A stretch of 64,000 nucleotides of DNA from Enterobacter wuhouensis (GCF_004331265.1 NZ_SJOO01000004.1:1-64000); one strand, 5' to 3'; counted from the stretch's first letter, positions 22,247 through 37,207 are shown. Notes: generated by a model not told the origin, from the sequence alone. A program made the numbers and translations.

Positions 22247-24679
22247 TTACCAGGTTTTACCAATGTTAAACTGGAATTGCTCCGCTTTGTCTCCATCGTA
22301 TTTCTTAAACGGCTGGGCGTAGGAGAAGACCAACGGCCCCAGCGGTGACATCCATTGTAATGCGATACCCGCAGACATGCGAATATTGCTCGGATCGCTG
22401 TAGTCTGGAATACCTGCCGCGCGCGTCTGGGCAGTATTCTCCCAGTTGGTATCCCAAACGGTACCCGCATCCACGAAGAACGAGGTACGCACAGAGTTCG
22501 CATACTTGTCGCTGATAAACGGCGTAGGCGTGATGAACTCCAGGCTGGCAACACCCATGGCGTTACCGCCTACTGCATCATCTGAGCTACAGACGTTGGC
22601 ATTGCCCGCGCCATCTTTCGCTGGTTTGTCGCAGTTATCCGAGTCGTTCCCGCCGTAATACGCTGCTTTCGGACCAATGTTGTTGGACTGGAAGCCACGC
22701 ACGGTGCTTGAACCACCGGCGTAGAAGTTTTCATAGAACGGCAGTTCTTTGCCACCTAAACCATCGCCATAGCCCCAACGGGTGCGACCCAGAACAACCC
22801 ATTTATGGTCGTCATCAATTGGGAAGTAGGACGCGGTATCCAGCGTCACCTTGTAGAACTCGTTATCAGAACCCGGTACGGTCACTTTACCGTTCAGGTT
22901 GACGCGAGAACCTTCCGTTGGGAAGTAACCACGGTCAAGGCGGTTATACGTCCAGCCGTAGTTGAAGGTGAAGTCATCCGCCGCAAATCCGTTGTTATCA
23001 CCGCTTTTGCTGGTTGACTGGCCGATGGAGTCCAGATAACGCCACATCGCCACCTGCGGTTGCATGTTAGACAGGTCGTTATGCACGTAGCCCAAACCTG
23101 CACGCAGGGTGTTGTATTCGTTGATCGGGAAGCCAAGCGTTCCGTCTACACCATAACTTTTGTTGGTATAGGAGGACAGATCCGCGTCGTCTGCTTTAAA
23201 GTCGTTATAGAAGATACGACCGCCCAGGCTTACACCGTCAACGGTGAAGTATGGGTTAGTCACAGAGAACTCAGAGTAGGTCTGGTAGTCGTTCTTAGTA
23301 CCGTTAATCCCTACAGAGTATCCCGTACCCAGCCAGTTATCCTGCTGAACGCCGACCTGGAAGCTCACGCCACTTTCAGTACCGTAGCCCACGCCGAAGT
23401 TGAAGCTACCGGTGTTACGCTCTTTAACCTTATAGACGACGTCAACCTGGTCCGGTCTACCCGGCACGCGCTGAGTATCGGTATCAACGGTTTCGAAGTA
23501 ACCCAGACGGTTCAGGCGCTCTTTACCCTGGTCTACCAGGTCGCTGCCCAACCACGCCCCTTCCATCTGGCGCATTTCGCGACGCAGAACGGAATCTTTA
23601 GAGGTGTCGTTACCTTCAAAGCGGATCTTACGCACGTAGAAACGGTTACCCGCGTCAACGTTGACGTGAAGCTTAACGGTTTTATCCGCGTCGTTGATTT
23701 CAGGCTGAGTCTGAACGCGCGGATAAGCGTAACCATAACGGCCAAGCAGCTTCTTAATGCTGTCTTCCATTTTGGTAACTTTAGAACCGCTATACAGATC
23801 GCCCGGCTGAATTTTGGTCAGCGATTCGATTTCTGCAGAATGCCCCGCCAGGTTTCCACTCACTTCAACACCCGAAAGCTTGTACTGATCGCCTTCCGTG
23901 ATGTTAATCGTAATGTAGATCCCTTTCTTGTCCGGAGTCAGACTGACCTGAGTCGAGTCGATGTTGAATCGAGCATAACCGCGGTCCAGATAGTAGCTGC
24001 GCAGGGTTTCAAGATCGCCCGCCAGCTTCTGTTTCTGGTATTTACGATCGCCGACAACGTTCCACCACGGCACTTCGTCGCGCAGCTGGAAGGTAGAGAT
24101 CAGTTCATCGGTGCTGAACGCGTGGTTACCCACGATGTTGATCTGTTGGATCTTCGCAGAAACACCTTCCTGGAAGACCAGCTTAAGGTCAACACGGTTA
24201 CGCGGCAGCGGAGTAACAACCGCCTTCACGCTGGCGCTGTACTTACCGACGCTGTAGTAGAAGTCTTCCAGACCTTTTTCAATGTCTGAAAGGGTTGTGC
24301 GATCCAGGGATTCACCCACGCGAACGCCAGATGCTTCAAGGTTTTGCTTGAGCATGTCATCTTTCACCGACTTGTTACCGGAGAAAGTGATACTGGCAAT
24401 CGTTGGACGTTCTTTTACCTGGACCAGTAACGTATCACCATCGCGCAGCACGCGAACGTCCTCAAAGTTGCCAGTGGCAAACAGAGCACGGATGGTGTTA
24501 CTGATGTCATCATCATTAACCGTATCGCCGGGGCGCACAGGCATACTGAGGAGGGCCGCACCAACGGCGACACGCTGAAGGCCTTCGAAATGAATATCTT
24601 TCACTACGAACCCGTCAGCACCGTATACGGTGGCGCTGCTAAACAGCAGCGACGCTATGAGCAACTTTTTCATCGCCAT
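22247..24679 (-). CDS. bamA: Outer-membrane protein assembly factor BamA
   Basis: Core of the BAM complex, which folds and inserts beta-barrel proteins into the outer membrane. 810 residues, equal to E. coli. Signal peptide 1-20 (cut before ADGFVVKDI), five POTRA domains (about 21-420) and a C-terminal 16-strand barrel (about 425-810), with the conserved VRGF motif of loop 6 (in [10 protein letters not shown]) and the final FNIGKTW strand ending in an aromatic residue. Extracellular loops, for example the segment with [13 protein letters not shown], look the most variable part. It lies between rseP and skp. Confidence 0.97.
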   Translation of the reverse strand: MAMKKLLIASLLFSSATVYGADGFVVKDIHFEGLQRVAVGAALLSMPVRPGDTVNDDDISNTIRALFATGNFEDVRVLRDGDTLLVQVKERPTIASITFSGNKSVKDDMLKQNLEASGVRVGESLDRTTLSDIEKGLEDFYYSVGKYSASVKAVVTPLPRNRVDLKLVFQEGVSAKIQQINIVGNHAFSTDELISTFQLRDEVPWWNVVGDRKYQKQKLAGDLETLRSYYLDRGYARFNIDSTQVSLTPDKKGIYITINITEGDQYKLSGVEVSGNLAGHSAEIESLTKIQPGDLYSGSKVTKMEDSIKKLLGRYGYAYPRVQTQPEINDADKTVKLHVNVDAGNRFYVRKIRFEGNDTSKDSVLRREMRQMEGAWLGSDLVDQGKERLNRLGYFETVDTDTQRVPGRPDQVDVVYKVKERNTGSFNFGVGYGTESGVSFQVGVQQDNWLGTGYSVGINGTKNDYQTYSEFSVTNPYFTVDGVSLGGRIFYNDFKADDADLSSYTNKSYGVDGTLGFPINEYNTLRAGLGYVHNDLSNMQPQVAMWRYLDSIGQSTSKSGDNNGFAADDFTFNYGWTYNRLDRGYFPTEGSRVNLNGKVTVPGSDNEFYKVTLDTASYFPIDDDHKWVVLGRTRWGYGDGLGGKELPFYENFYAGGSSTVRGFQSNNIGPKAAYYGGNDSDNCDKPAKDGAGNANVCSSDDAVGGNAMGVASLEFITPTPFISDKYANSVRTSFFVDAGTVWDTNWENTAQTRAAGIPDYSDPSNIRMSAGIALQWMSPLGPLVFSYAQPFKKYDGDKAEQFQFNIGKTW

Positions 24680-24710
24680 CGTTATTATGCGTTCTTCCTA
24701 ACTAACTCTC

Positions 24711-26063
24711 TTACAACCGAGAGAAATCATTGAAAAGTGCAAGCCCCATTAACAGCACCAGCAAAATCGAGCCAATGCGATAACTAAAGTCTTGAACTCG
24801 CTCGGATACCGGTCCGCCTTTTAGCTTTTCAATCGCTAAAAACAGCAGATGCCCCCCGTCTAAAACGGGAAGCGGGAAGAGGTTGATTATCCCCAGGTTC
24901 ACGCTAATGAGCGCAAGGAACATGAGATAGTAAATCACCCCGAATTCCGCTGACATCCCAGCCCCTTGGGCAATTGAAATTGGCCCACTGAGGTTGTTCA
25001 GTTTCACATCACCGGTTATCAATTTCCCCAACATGTTGACCGTAAGCTTCATCAGTTGCCATGTTTTATCCGTGGCTTCAAGGATGGCGCTAAACGGCCC
25101 ATACTGGCGTATTGTCTTGTACTCATCTGGCAGCGGGATCACTTTCGGCACGACGCCGGCGAACCCTTCTGCCTTTTTGCCACCCGATTTGCTATCCGGG
25201 ATCAGCGTTAACGAAAGTGGACTCCCCTGCCTTTCCACTTCCAGCGCAAGCGAAGTGCCAGGATTATCGCGCACCAGAGTAACAAAGGTCATCCACTGTG
25301 TTAATGGTTGACCATCGACTTTAACGATCCTGTCGCCCGCTTGCAAACCCGCTTTGCTCGCTGCCGAATTGGCCTGTACTTCAGCCAGGACCGGCTCAAT
25401 CTGCGCGCCGCGTGGCCGAATGCCCAGAGCGGAGACGGGATCTTCTTTGTCTGGCTCGAAACGCCAGTGGCGTAAATCCAGCACTTTTTCCTGCCGCTGG
25501 TCAGATCCAAAAGGCGATACGCTGACGGTCGTCTGCTCATCGCCAATTTTCGCCACCAGCTGCAATCGCACGGCATCCCAATCAGGGGTTTCGATGCCAT
25601 CAATCGCTTTAAGTTCCATTCCCGGCGTAATTTGCGCACTGGCCGCGATGGAACCGGAGGTAATTTCGCCGACAACCGGGCGCACGCCAGGGACACCGAT
25701 GATAAACACCAGCCAGTAGGCGAAGATAGCGAAGATGAAATTGGCTACCGGACCAGCAGCGATGATGGCAGCACGTTGTCCAACGGTTTTGTTGTTAAAC
25801 GCGCTGTGTCGGAGTTCTGGGGCGACAGGCTCGACGCGTTCGTCGAGCATTTTGACATAGCCGCCCAACGGGATAAGGGCAATGACAAACTCAGTGCCGT
25901 GGCGATCGGTGCGCTTCCAGAGCGATTTACCAAAGCCGATGGAAAATCGCTCCACGCGCACGCCACAGCGGCGAGCAACCCAGAAATGGCCAAATTCATG
26001 CACGGTAATCAGTACACCCAGTGCAACTACGAACGCCGCCAGATTCCAGAGAATGCTCAGCAT
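24711..26063 (-). CDS. rseP: Site-2 protease RseP (sigma-E regulator)
   Basis: Inner-membrane zinc protease that makes the second cut in anti-sigma factor RseA, releasing sigma-E; it also clears remnant signal peptides. 450 residues from the ATG at 26063 (MLSILW), equal to E. coli. An in-frame ATG 15 codons upstream lies outside family limits. The zinc motif HEFGH is at 22-26, two PDZ domains occupy the periplasmic middle (about 115-310), and the third ligand is in [12 protein letters not shown] (about 394-405). Membrane segments are visible at both ends. It is in one operon with bamA. Confidence 0.96.
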   Translation of the reverse strand: MLSILWNLAAFVVALGVLITVHEFGHFWVARRCGVRVERFSIGFGKSLWKRTDRHGTEFVIALIPLGGYVKMLDERVEPVAPELRHSAFNNKTVGQRAAIIAAGPVANFIFAIFAYWLVFIIGVPGVRPVVGEITSGSIAASAQITPGMELKAIDGIETPDWDAVRLQLVAKIGDEQTTVSVSPFGSDQRQEKVLDLRHWRFEPDKEDPVSALGIRPRGAQIEPVLAEVQANSAASKAGLQAGDRIVKVDGQPLTQWMTFVTLVRDNPGTSLALEVERQGSPLSLTLIPDSKSGGKKAEGFAGVVPKVIPLPDEYKTIRQYGPFSAILEATDKTWQLMKLTVNMLGKLITGDVKLNNLSGPISIAQGAGMSAEFGVIYYLMFLALISVNLGIINLFPLPVLDGGHLLFLAIEKLKGGPVSERVQDFSYRIGSILLVLLMGLALFNDFSRL

Positions 26064-26074
26064 AAAACCTTCCG

Positions 26075-26932
26075 TTAAATCGTCCCGAATACCAGTAAAA
26101 GCAGGCAAGCAAACACAGGAACAGCCGCTGTCAGGCTGTCAATGCGATCCAGTATCCCGCCATGACCTGGAATCAGATGACCACTGTCCTTAATTCCGGC
26201 TTCGCGCTTAAACATACTTTCGGTTAAATCACCGAGTACCGAAGCCAGAGCAGCAAAAATTGAGCATACCAGCAGCGTGGATGGAGCCACTTCCAGATTC
26301 GCCCAGACGCCGTAGCCCCAGGAGATAATCGCTGCTGTAAACAAGCCGCCGATGAATCCTTGCCAGGTTTTGCCCGGAGAAACTTTCGGCGCCAATTTAT
26401 GCTTGCCGAACAGTTTACCAAACATATAGGCACCAGAGTCAGCCCCCCAGACAAGAATCATCACATAAAGTAGCCAAAGCGCGCCGCTGTAATGGTTTTC
26501 GTCATAGTGCCAGGCGCGCAGTGCGACCATACCCCAGAAAAAAGGAATAATTGTGAGCAGGCCAAAAATAAGGCGCAGCACTTTAGAATTACGCCATAGC
26601 GCCGCAGATCCTGGATAAAAAAGCACCAGCACGAGAGCAGCAATCCACCAAACCAACGATATCCACAGGGACCCCGCCACCAGCGGCTGATGAATATCGT
26701 GGTGATATTCAGGCAAGGTAAACAACATCAGGGCCAATATGAAGCCACAGAGCACCGCCAGCCAAACGCGCTGCGTGCGGGAGGTAAAACCGCTAAATTG
26801 TCCCCATTCCCACGCGGCGAGCATACACACCACCAGCGTGACAATAGCGAATCCCACTGGAGGCAGTAAAAACAGCGCCGCAATGACAATGGGTATTAAT
26901 ACAAAAGCGGAAATCAGGCGATACTTCAGCAA
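26075..26932 (-). CDS. cdsA: Phosphatidate cytidylyltransferase (CDP-diglyceride synthase)
   Basis: Makes CDP-diacylglycerol from phosphatidic acid and CTP, the branch point of phospholipid synthesis. 285 residues, equal to E. coli, with about eight hydrophobic membrane segments. The CdsA signature near the C-terminus is visible ([18 protein letters not shown], then LDRIDS). It starts 12 bases after uppS and ends 11 bases before rseP, so all three are in one transcript. Confidence 0.97.
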   Translation of the reverse strand: MLKYRLISAFVLIPIVIAALFLLPPVGFAIVTLVVCMLAAWEWGQFSGFTSRTQRVWLAVLCGFILALMLFTLPEYHHDIHQPLVAGSLWISLVWWIAALVLVLFYPGSAALWRNSKVLRLIFGLLTIIPFFWGMVALRAWHYDENHYSGALWLLYVMILVWGADSGAYMFGKLFGKHKLAPKVSPGKTWQGFIGGLFTAAIISWGYGVWANLEVAPSTLLVCSIFAALASVLGDLTESMFKREAGIKDSGHLIPGHGGILDRIDSLTAAVPVFACLLLLVFGTI

Positions 26933-26944
26933 AAGCTACCCCCA

Positions 26945-27703
26945 TCAGGCTTTGTCGCCACCAGGCTCGGTGCCGCCGAAACGACGCTCTCGATTGGCAA
27001 AGGCATGCAGCGCACCTTCAAAGTCTTGTTCATCAAAATCGGGCCAAAGAACATCAGTAAAGTAAAGTTCGGCATAGGCGATTTGCCAAAGCAAAAAGTT
27101 ACTTATGCGGTGTTCTCCCCCTGTCCTAATTACCAAATCCACAGGTGCCAGTTCATTCATGCAGATTTGCTGACTCAGCGCCTCTTCATCAATTTGGTCG
27201 GGTCTCAACAGCCCTTCCTGAACCTGCTCGGCCAGATGCCGAACGCCCTGGATAATATCCCAACGTCCACCGTAATTCGCCGCGATATTGAGCGTCAGAC
27301 CGGTATTATTTTCGGTCAGCGCTTCTGCTTTGCGAATCCGTTCCTGCAAACGTGAGTTGAAACGACTGGTTTCGCCAATGATACGCAGGCGGACATTGTG
27401 GCGGTGCAGGCTTTTTACTTCGCTGTCGAGCGCCCACACAAACAGTTCCATCAACGCAGTCACTTCCTGCGGTGGTCGATTCCAGTTTTCACTGCTAAAA
27501 GCATAGAGCGTTAACGCATCAATGCCGTTATTGGCGGCAAAAGAAACGGCGCGGCGAACGGACTTCGCCCCCGCTTTATGCCCAAAGGCTCGTATCTTCC
27601 CTTGTCTTTTCGCCCAGCGGCCGTTGCCATCCATGATGATTGCTACATGACGACAGCCATGCGCTGGCAAGTTTTCGCTTATTGGTTGATTCGCAGACAA
27701 CAT
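26945..27703 (-). CDS. uppS: Undecaprenyl diphosphate synthase
   Basis: Cis-prenyltransferase (UppS/IspU) that adds eight isopentenyl units to farnesyl diphosphate to form the C55 carrier lipid for peptidoglycan, O-antigen and other glycans. 252 residues. The conserved MDGNGRWAK motif carries the catalytic Asp25, and further family stretches are ALTLYAFSSENWNRP and DLVIRTGGEHRISNFLLWQ. It heads the run uppS-cdsA-rseP-bamA and is separated from dxr by a terminator hairpin, so a promoter in that 186-base gap is likely. dxr next to it feeds the isoprenoid precursor pathway. Confidence 0.97.
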   Translation of the reverse strand: MLSANQPISENLPAHGCRHVAIIMDGNGRWAKRQGKIRAFGHKAGAKSVRRAVSFAANNGIDALTLYAFSSENWNRPPQEVTALMELFVWALDSEVKSLHRHNVRLRIIGETSRFNSRLQERIRKAEALTENNTGLTLNIAANYGGRWDIIQGVRHLAEQVQEGLLRPDQIDEEALSQQICMNELAPVDLVIRTGGEHRISNFLLWQIAYAELYFTDVLWPDFDEQDFEGALHAFANRERRFGGTEPGGDKA

Positions 27704-27762
27704 AACGCGTTTTTTGTCCCTGAAAAGGATTTAACGGTACTCAGGAATACTGAAGCCTATAC

Positions 27763-27790
27763 ATAAAAAAGCCGTGTCAAACCACGGCTT
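27763..27790 (-). terminator. Terminator after dxr
   Basis: On the minus strand an 8-bp stem AAGCCGTG / CACGGCTT (27783-27790 with 27769-27776), 6-base loop, is followed by TTTT. It lies between dxr and uppS. Confidence 0.85.
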
Positions 27791-27889
27791 ACCTGACCAC
27801 GTAAAGTCAAATACCTGCGATCAGGTGGCGCAGACTATATCACCGAAGCCCTACGCTAACAAATAGCACAACCACTAGTGCTTGCTTTA

Positions 27890-29089
27890 TCACCAGCTTG
27901 CGAGATGTGTCACCTGCTTACGCGCAATACTGCGAGCCTGTTGATCCACCGCCAGCACCTCTTCCACGCTCTGTGGTTCACGCAAATCCATCATCTCGAG
28001 TACCGACAAATTCATTGTCGCAATATCGGTAAAACGAATCCGCTGATTCAGAAATGCCTCTACGGTTATCTCATTAGCTGCATTGAGTGCTGTGGTTGCC
28101 GCCTGCCCTTGATCGAAGGCATTCATTGCAAGCTTCAGACACGGATAGCGGTCGTAGTCAGGCTCGCTAAACGTCAATGAACTCAGCTTGCAAAAATCGA
28201 GTGGTTTCACTCCGGATTGCACACGGTTTGGCCACGCCATTGAGTGTGCAATTGGCGTACGCATATCCGGTTCGCCCAGCTGCGCCAGTACGCTGCCATC
28301 CTGATAGCGCACCATAGAGTGAATCACCGACTGCGGGTGGATCAGCACTTCCATCTGCTTCGCTGATGCATTGAACAGCCAGCGTGCTTCAATGTATTCC
28401 AGACCTTTGTTCATCATGGTGGCAGAATCAACGGAAATCTTACGTCCCATCGACCAGTTCGGATGACGGCACGCCTGGTCTGGCGTCATTGCGCTCAGTT
28501 CAGACAGTGGCGTTTCGCGGAACGGGCCACCAGACCCGGTAAGCAGAATCGACACGACACCATTCTGCTCCAGGTCAGCGTACCCCAGGTTCTGTTGAAA
28601 AGGTTGCGGCAAACTCTGAAAAATGGCGTTGTGTTCGCTGTCGACTGGCAAAAGACGCGCCCCTCGCTGCTTAACCGCCTCCATAAACAGGCGCCCGCAG
28701 GTCACGAGCGACTCTTTATTCGCCAACAGCACATCCTTACCGGCATCAATAGCGGCAAGCGTCGGCAGAAGCCCTGCCGCCCCGACGATTGCCGCCATCA
28801 CCTGATCAACCTCATCCAGCGCCGCCATGTCGCAGGCCGCCTGCTGGCCGCTGAGCACCTCGGTGCGGCTGCCCGATTCCTGCAGCAGCGCTTTCACCTG
28901 ACGGGCGCTCTCTTCGTCATCCATCACCGCATAGCGGGGCGTAAACTCCAGACACTGCTCGACCATGCGCTGCACGTTCTTACCGGCTACCAGCGCCGTC
29001 ACGGTATAGCGTTCAGGATTATGGCGAACTACGTCGAGAGTGCTGCAACCGATTGAACCCGTTGAGCCGAGGAGAGTTAAATGCTTCAT
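27890..29089 (-). CDS. dxr: 1-deoxy-D-xylulose 5-phosphate reductoisomerase
   Basis: Second step of the methylerythritol phosphate pathway: converts DXP into MEP with NADPH; the target of fosmidomycin. 399 residues (E. coli 398). The N-terminal NADPH-binding motif is [13 protein letters not shown]. Metal and substrate site residues appear in [11 protein letters not shown] and in [17 protein letters not shown]. The C-terminal four-helix region ends with KQVTHLASW. Followed by a terminator; frr lies upstream. Confidence 0.97.
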   Translation of the reverse strand: MKHLTLLGSTGSIGCSTLDVVRHNPERYTVTALVAGKNVQRMVEQCLEFTPRYAVMDDEESARQVKALLQESGSRTEVLSGQQAACDMAALDEVDQVMAAIVGAAGLLPTLAAIDAGKDVLLANKESLVTCGRLFMEAVKQRGARLLPVDSEHNAIFQSLPQPFQQNLGYADLEQNGVVSILLTGSGGPFRETPLSELSAMTPDQACRHPNWSMGRKISVDSATMMNKGLEYIEARWLFNASAKQMEVLIHPQSVIHSMVRYQDGSVLAQLGEPDMRTPIAHSMAWPNRVQSGVKPLDFCKLSSLTFSEPDYDRYPCLKLAMNAFDQGQAATTALNAANEITVEAFLNQRIRFTDIATMNLSVLEMMDLREPQSVEEVLAVDQQARSIARKQVTHLASW

Positions 29090-29117
29090 GAGATGCCCGA
29101 AAAGTTAGATCAGCTAA

Positions 29118-29164
29118 AAGCAAAACGCCGCCAGCAAGACATAACGTCTCTCTGAACGGCGTTT
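29118..29164 (-). terminator. Terminator after frr
   Basis: On the minus strand the arms AAACGCCG (29157-29164) and CGGCGTTT (29123-29130) enclose a 26-base partly paired loop and are followed by TGCTTTTA. Position fits the end of frr. Confidence 0.7.
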
Positions 29165-29182
29165 ATCAGTGTACGACAGAAA

Positions 29183-29740
29183 TCAGAACTGCATCAGTTC
29201 CGCTTCTTTATCTGCCAGCGCCGCATCAATTTTCTTGATTGCCGCGTCAGTCATCTTCTGCACGTCGTCCTGGGAACGACGGTCATCATCTTCACTGATC
29301 TCTTTTTCTTTCAGCAGTGCTTTTACTTTGTCGTTCGCGTCGCGGCGCACGTTACGTACGGAAACACGACCTTGCTCAGCTTCGCCACGCACCACTTTGA
29401 TCAGGTCTTTACGACGCTCTTCGGTCAGCGCAGGCAGCGGAACGCGAATGTCAGCGCCCGCAGAGCTTGGGTTCAGGCCCAGGTCAGAAGCCATGATCGC
29501 TTTCTCAACAGCCGGGCTCATAGAACGATCGAATACGTTGATTTTCAGCGTACGGGTATCTTCTACGGTAACGCTCGCCAGCTGACGCAGCGGAGTTGGC
29601 GTGCCGTAGTACTCTACGATGATGCCATCCAGCAGGCTTGGGGAAGCGCGGCCAGTACGAATTTTGCTGATTTGGGTTTTGAACGCTTCAACGCATTTTT
29701 CCATGCGTACTTCAGCATCTTTTCTGATGTCGTTAATCAC
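29183..29740 (-). CDS. frr: Ribosome recycling factor
   Basis: With EF-G, splits post-termination ribosomes into subunits. 185 residues, equal to E. coli. The three-helix bundle with an inserted domain shows as the N-terminal helix ([17 protein letters not shown]), the conserved [15 protein letters not shown], and the long C-terminal helices rich in Lys/Glu/Asp. Together with tsf, rpsB and pyrH it forms the translation/nucleotide cluster of this region. Confidence 0.97.
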   Translation of the reverse strand: MINDIRKDAEVRMEKCVEAFKTQISKIRTGRASPSLLDGIIVEYYGTPTPLRQLASVTVEDTRTLKINVFDRSMSPAVEKAIMASDLGLNPSSAGADIRVPLPALTEERRKDLIKVVRGEAEQGRVSVRNVRRDANDKVKALLKEKEISEDDDRRSQDDVQKMTDAAIKKIDAALADKEAELMQF

Positions 29741-29847
29741 GTTACGAATCCTTGAAAACTTGTCTCAGGCAGACTATCCGCCAGCACAGCGCTACAGGTG
29801 TGCTAAGTATAGTCGCGTTTAATTCATGACAGCGCCAAAGGCGCGTC

Positions 29848-29888
29848 CAGGTAAGATACCACTACAAAGTAAAGCGGAATCTTACCTG
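29848..29888. repeat. Inverted repeat between pyrH and frr
   Basis: Perfect 10-base arms CAGGTAAGAT (29848-29857) and ATCTTACCTG (29879-29888) flank a 21-base loop. The RNA stem would form just after pyrH. No T-run follows, so it is not a classic terminator. Confidence 0.65.
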
Positions 29889-29907
29889 TATTTATCGTCG
29901 ACGGAAA

Positions 29908-30633
29908 TTATTCCGTGATCAAAGTGCCTTCTTTTTCACCCATGACCACGCGACGCAGTGCGCCTGGCTTGTTCATATTGAAGACACGGATCGGCAGTTT
30001 GTGGTCGCGAGCCAGCGTGAAGGCGGCAAGATCCATGACTTTCAGCTCTTTATCCAGCACTTCGCCGTAGCTCAGCTGATCGTACATGGTGGCTGAAGGA
30101 TCTTTTGCCGGATCGGCAGTAAACACGCCGTCCACTTTGGTCGCTTTCAGAACCACATCGGCTTCGATCTCGATACCGCGCAGGCAGGCAGCGGAATCGG
30201 TGGTAAAGAACGGGTTACCCGTACCGGCGGAGAGGATCACCACGCGGTTGTTACGCAGCAGGCTGATTGCTTCTGCCCAGCTGTAGTTGTCGCACACGCC
30301 ATTCAGAGGAATAGCGGACATCAGGCGCGCGTTCACATAGGCACGGTGCAGCGCATCACGCATTGCCAGGCCGTTCATCACGGTGGCCAGCATCCCCATG
30401 TGGTCGCCCACAACGCGGTTCATCCCCGCTTTCGCCAGACCAGCACCACGGAAAAGGTTGCCGCCGCCAATAACTACGCCAACCTGAATACCCAGTTCGA
30501 CCAGTTCTTTGATTTCCTGTGCCATGCGATCAAGGATGCTTGCGTCAATACCGAAGCCTTCCGATCCCTGCAGCGCTTCGCCACTCAGCTTAAGCAGAAT
30601 GCGTTTGTACACGGGTTTTGCATTGGTAGCCAT
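29908..30633 (-). CDS. pyrH: UMP kinase
   Basis: Phosphorylates UMP to UDP; essential for pyrimidine nucleotide supply. 241 residues, equal to E. coli, of the amino-acid-kinase fold. Visible motifs are the N-terminal [14 protein letters not shown], the glycine-rich [11 protein letters not shown], and [16 protein letters not shown]. It lies between tsf and frr. Confidence 0.97.
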   Translation of the reverse strand: MATNAKPVYKRILLKLSGEALQGSEGFGIDASILDRMAQEIKELVELGIQVGVVIGGGNLFRGAGLAKAGMNRVVGDHMGMLATVMNGLAMRDALHRAYVNARLMSAIPLNGVCDNYSWAEAISLLRNNRVVILSAGTGNPFFTTDSAACLRGIEIEADVVLKATKVDGVFTADPAKDPSATMYDQLSYGEVLDKELKVMDLAAFTLARDHKLPIRVFNMNKPGALRRVVMGEKEGTLITE

Positions 30634-30744
30634 GTTTCTTTCCTGAGACTGTCAACGATTAAGATGGGGGTTAATTCTGGCGACATGATATGTCGCAAAT
30701 CAGCACAGCGATACAGGAGCCTGTCTGATTTCGTATGACGGGTG

Positions 30745-30771
30745 ACAAAAAGAAGCCGCCCTCAGGCGGCT
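30745..30771 (-). terminator. Terminator after tsf
   Basis: On the minus strand a 7-bp stem AGCCGCC / GGCGGCT (30765-30771 with 30754-30760), TGAG loop, is followed by TCTTTTTG. It closes the rpsB-tsf operon. Confidence 0.88.
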
Positions 30772-30783
30772 CCTTTTCAATCA

Positions 30784-31635
30784 TTAAGACTGCTTGGACA
30801 TTGCAGCAACTTCTGCTGCGAAGTCAGTCTCAACTTTCTCGATGCCTTCGCCCACTTCGAAGCGGATGAAGCCAGTTACGTCAGCGTTGTGCTCTTTCAG
30901 CAGCTGAGCAACAGACTTGCTTGGATCCATAACGAAAGGCTGGCCAGTCAGAGAAACTTCGCCGGTGAATTTCTTCATGCGGCCTTCAACCATTTTCTCT
31001 GCGATCTCTTTTGGCTTACCAGACTGCATCGCGATGTCCAGCTGTACCTGGTACTCTTTCTCTACCACTTCAGCAGACACGTCTTCTGGCTTAACGAATT
31101 CTGGCTTGCTTGCAGCGATGTGCATTGCCAGCTGTTTAACCAGCTCTTCGTCAGCGCCTTTAGCCGCAACCAGAACACCGATACGTGCGCCGTGCTGGTA
31201 AGAACCCAGTACTTCGCCTTCCAGGGAAGATACGCGACGGATGTTGATGTTCTCACCGATTTTAGCAACCAGCGCAACACGTTCTTCTTCGAACTGTGCT
31301 TTCAGCACTTCAACGTCAGTGATTTTGCCCGCAACAGCTGCGTCCAGAACTTTGTTAGCAAATGCCTGGAAACCACCATCTTTAGCAACGAAGTCAGTCT
31401 GGCAGTTAACTTCCAGAATGATGCCGTAGGTGCCGTCGATTTTGGTGATGATCACGCCGTCAGCAGCAACGTTGCCTGCTTTTTTAGCTGCTTTGATCGC
31501 ACCGGATTTACGCATGTTTTCGATTGCCAGCTCGATGTCGCCGTTCGCTTCAGTCAGCGCTTTTTTGCAATCCATCATGCCTGCGCCAGTACGCTCGCGC
31601 AGCTCTTTTACCAGGGATGCGGTAATTTCAGCCAT
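30784..31635 (-). CDS. tsf: Translation elongation factor Ts
   Basis: Nucleotide exchange factor for EF-Tu. 283 residues from the ATG at 31635 (MAEITASLV), equal to E. coli. A further in-frame ATG 12 codons upstream gives a non-family extension. The N-terminal domain has the signature [16 protein letters not shown], the core has [12 protein letters not shown] (contact with EF-Tu), followed by the second subdomain. It is the second gene of the rpsB-tsf operon. Confidence 0.97.
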   Translation of the reverse strand: MAEITASLVKELRERTGAGMMDCKKALTEANGDIELAIENMRKSGAIKAAKKAGNVAADGVIITKIDGTYGIILEVNCQTDFVAKDGGFQAFANKVLDAAVAGKITDVEVLKAQFEEERVALVAKIGENINIRRVSSLEGEVLGSYQHGARIGVLVAAKGADEELVKQLAMHIAASKPEFVKPEDVSAEVVEKEYQVQLDIAMQSGKPKEIAEKMVEGRMKKFTGEVSLTGQPFVMDPSKSVAQLLKEHNADVTGFIRFEVGEGIEKVETDFAAEVAAMSKQS

Positions 31636-31691
31636 TCTTAAATCCTCGGGAGATGTGAACTGCCCGGCCATAAGCCAAACAGTATAAATTG

Positions 31692-31717
31692 AAAAAAGGG
31701 GCCGATAATTGGCCCCT
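31692..31717 (-). terminator. Attenuator-like terminator between rpsB and tsf
   Basis: On the minus strand a 7-bp stem AGGGGCC / GGCCCCT (31711-31717 with 31697-31703), 7-base loop, is followed by TTTTTTC. It lies inside the rpsB-tsf operon, so it probably acts as a partial terminator that sets the ratio of tsf to rpsB. Confidence 0.85.
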
Positions 31718-31752
31718 ATTCATACACGGTACTAATAAGGGGTGAAACCTTA

Positions 31753-32642
<890 letters not shown>

Positions 32643-32648
32643 GCGCGC

Positions 32649-32678
32649 TTTATACCACAAAACACGACCAGAAACCAA
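32649..32678 (-). promoter_or_regulatory. Probable rpsB-tsf promoter
   Basis: On the minus strand a -10 TATAAA (32649-32654) is followed by a very GC-rich discriminator (GCGCGCC), the hallmark of stringently controlled translation genes. The -35 is weak (TTGGTT at 32673-32678 with an 18-base spacer). The remaining part of the rpsB-map gap (about 32680-32797) should hold the map promoter, but only an isolated TTGACA (32745-32750) was found there. Confidence 0.7.
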
Positions 32679-32797
32679 CAGTTGTTGGCGGAGTGTGCTG
32701 TTAATGATTCTCAATTTGGCACGGGGTGCGCCTGACTGATACCATTGACAACACAGACTAGTATTGTCGAAAAATTCGACACCGATGGACAGATTAC

Positions 32798-33592
32798 ATG
32801 GCTATCTCTATTAAGACACCTGAAGAAATTGAAAAGATGCGCGTCGCCGGTCGTCTGGCCGCTGAAGTGCTGGAAATGATCGAGCCGTTCGTCAAACCGG
32901 GCGTCAGCACCGGCGAGCTGGATCGTATCTGTAATGACTACATCGTCAACGAGCAGCACGCGGTCTCCGCCTGCCTCGGCTACCACGGCTTCCCGAAGTC
33001 CGTCTGCATCTCTATTAATGAAGTGGTGTGCCACGGTATTCCGGACGACGCAAAGCTGCTGAAAGATGGCGACATCGTGAACATCGACGTGACCGTCATT
33101 AAAGATGAGTACCACGGCGACACCTCTAAGATGTTCATCGTGGGCAAACCAACCATTCTGGGCGAGCGCCTGTGCAAAGTGACGCAAGAGAGCCTCTATC
33201 TGGCGCTGAAGATGGTTAAGCCGGGCATCCGCCTGCGCACTATCGGCGCGGCTATCCAGAAGTTTGTGGAAGCGGAAGGTTTCTCCGTGGTACGTGAATA
33301 CTGCGGTCACGGCATTGGCCGCGTCTTCCACGAAGAGCCGCAGGTTCTGCACTACGATGCGGATGACGGCGGCGTGGTGCTGCAGAAAGGCATGACCTTC
33401 ACTATCGAGCCGATGGTCAACTCCGGCGATTACCGTATTCGCACCATGAAAGACGGCTGGACGGTGAAAACCAAAGACAGAAGCTTGTCTGCGCAGTATG
33501 AGCATACTATTGTGGTAACAGACAACGGCTGCGAAATTATGACGTTGCGCAAGGATGACACCATCCCGGCGATACTGACGAACATTGAGTGA
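32798..33592 (+). CDS. map: Methionine aminopeptidase
   Basis: Removes the initiator methionine from nascent proteins with small second residues; a cytoplasmic, essential metalloenzyme. 264 residues, equal to E. coli. The type I signature is complete: His79 in EVVCHG, Asp97 in VNIDVTV, Asp108 in HGDTS, the His near 171 in GHGIG, and the glutamates in TIEPMV (about 204) and in QYEHT (about 235). Divergent from rpsB. Followed by a strong terminator. Confidence 0.97.
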   Translation: MAISIKTPEEIEKMRVAGRLAAEVLEMIEPFVKPGVSTGELDRICNDYIVNEQHAVSACLGYHGFPKSVCISINEVVCHGIPDDAKLLKDGDIVNIDVTVIKDEYHGDTSKMFIVGKPTILGERLCKVTQESLYLALKMVKPGIRLRTIGAAIQKFVEAEGFSVVREYCGHGIGRVFHEEPQVLHYDADDGGVVLQKGMTFTIEPMVNSGDYRIRTMKDGWTVKTKDRSLSAQYEHTIVVTDNGCEIMTLRKDDTIPAILTNIE

Positions 33593-33595
33593 TAA

Positions 33596-36331
<2,736 letters not shown>

Positions 36332-36363
36332 CGTGTTTTTTAGTGAAATGGAAAGAGTAAACA

Positions 36364-37188
36364 ATGCAGCAGTTACAGAACGTTATTGAGTCCGCTTTTG
36401 AGCGTCGCGCCGAGATCACCCCGGCAAATGTGGATACCGTTACGCGTGAAGCGGTAAACCAGGTTATTTCCCTGCTGGATTCCGGCGCGCTGCGCGTGGC
36501 AGAAAAAATCGACGGTCAGTGGGTCACTCATCAATGGCTGAAGAAAGCCGTGCTGCTCTCTTTCCGCATTAACGATAACCAGGTTATCGACGGAGCAGAA
36601 AGCCGCTACTTCGATAAAGTGCCGATGAAATTCGCCGACTACGACGAAGCGCGCTTCCAGAAAGAAGGTTTCCGCGTCGTGCCGCCTGCGGCAGTTCGCC
36701 AGGGCGCATTCATCGCACGCAACACCGTGCTGATGCCATCCTACGTGAACATCGGCGCCTACGTTGACGAAGGCACCATGGTGGACACCTGGGCAACCGT
36801 CGGCTCTTGCGCGCAGATCGGTAAAAACGTTCACCTGTCCGGCGGCGTCGGCATCGGCGGCGTACTGGAGCCACTGCAGGCGAACCCAACCATCATCGAA
36901 GACAACTGCTTCATCGGCGCGCGCTCCGAAGTGGTTGAAGGCGTGATCGTGGAAGAAGGCTCCGTGATCTCCATGGGCGTTTACATCGGCCAGAGCACCC
37001 GCATTTACGATCGCGAAACCGGTGAAGTTCATTACGGTCGCGTGCCAGCGGGTTCCGTGGTGGTTTCCGGCAACCTGCCGTCGAAAGATGGCAAATACAG
37101 CCTGTACTGCGCGGTTATCGTGAAGAAAGTGGATGCGAAAACCCGTGGCAAAGTCGGTATCAACGAACTGCTGCGTACCATCGACTAA
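36364..37188 (+). CDS. dapD: Tetrahydrodipicolinate N-succinyltransferase
   Basis: Uses succinyl-CoA in the succinylase branch of the lysine/meso-diaminopimelate pathway, needed for peptidoglycan and lysine. 274 residues, equal to E. coli. Helical N-terminal domain, then a left-handed beta-helix of hexapeptide repeats (about 105-230; [28 protein letters not shown]), and a C-terminal tail. A good ribosome-binding site (GGAAAGAG) precedes the ATG. Followed by a strong terminator. Confidence 0.97.
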   Translation: MQQLQNVIESAFERRAEITPANVDTVTREAVNQVISLLDSGALRVAEKIDGQWVTHQWLKKAVLLSFRINDNQVIDGAESRYFDKVPMKFADYDEARFQKEGFRVVPPAAVRQGAFIARNTVLMPSYVNIGAYVDEGTMVDTWATVGSCAQIGKNVHLSGGVGIGGVLEPLQANPTIIEDNCFIGARSEVVEGVIVEEGSVISMGVYIGQSTRIYDRETGEVHYGRVPAGSVVVSGNLPSKDGKYSLYCAVIVKKVDAKTRGKVGINELLRTID

Positions 37189-37207
37189 TGTCGGTATCGC
37201 AATAAAA

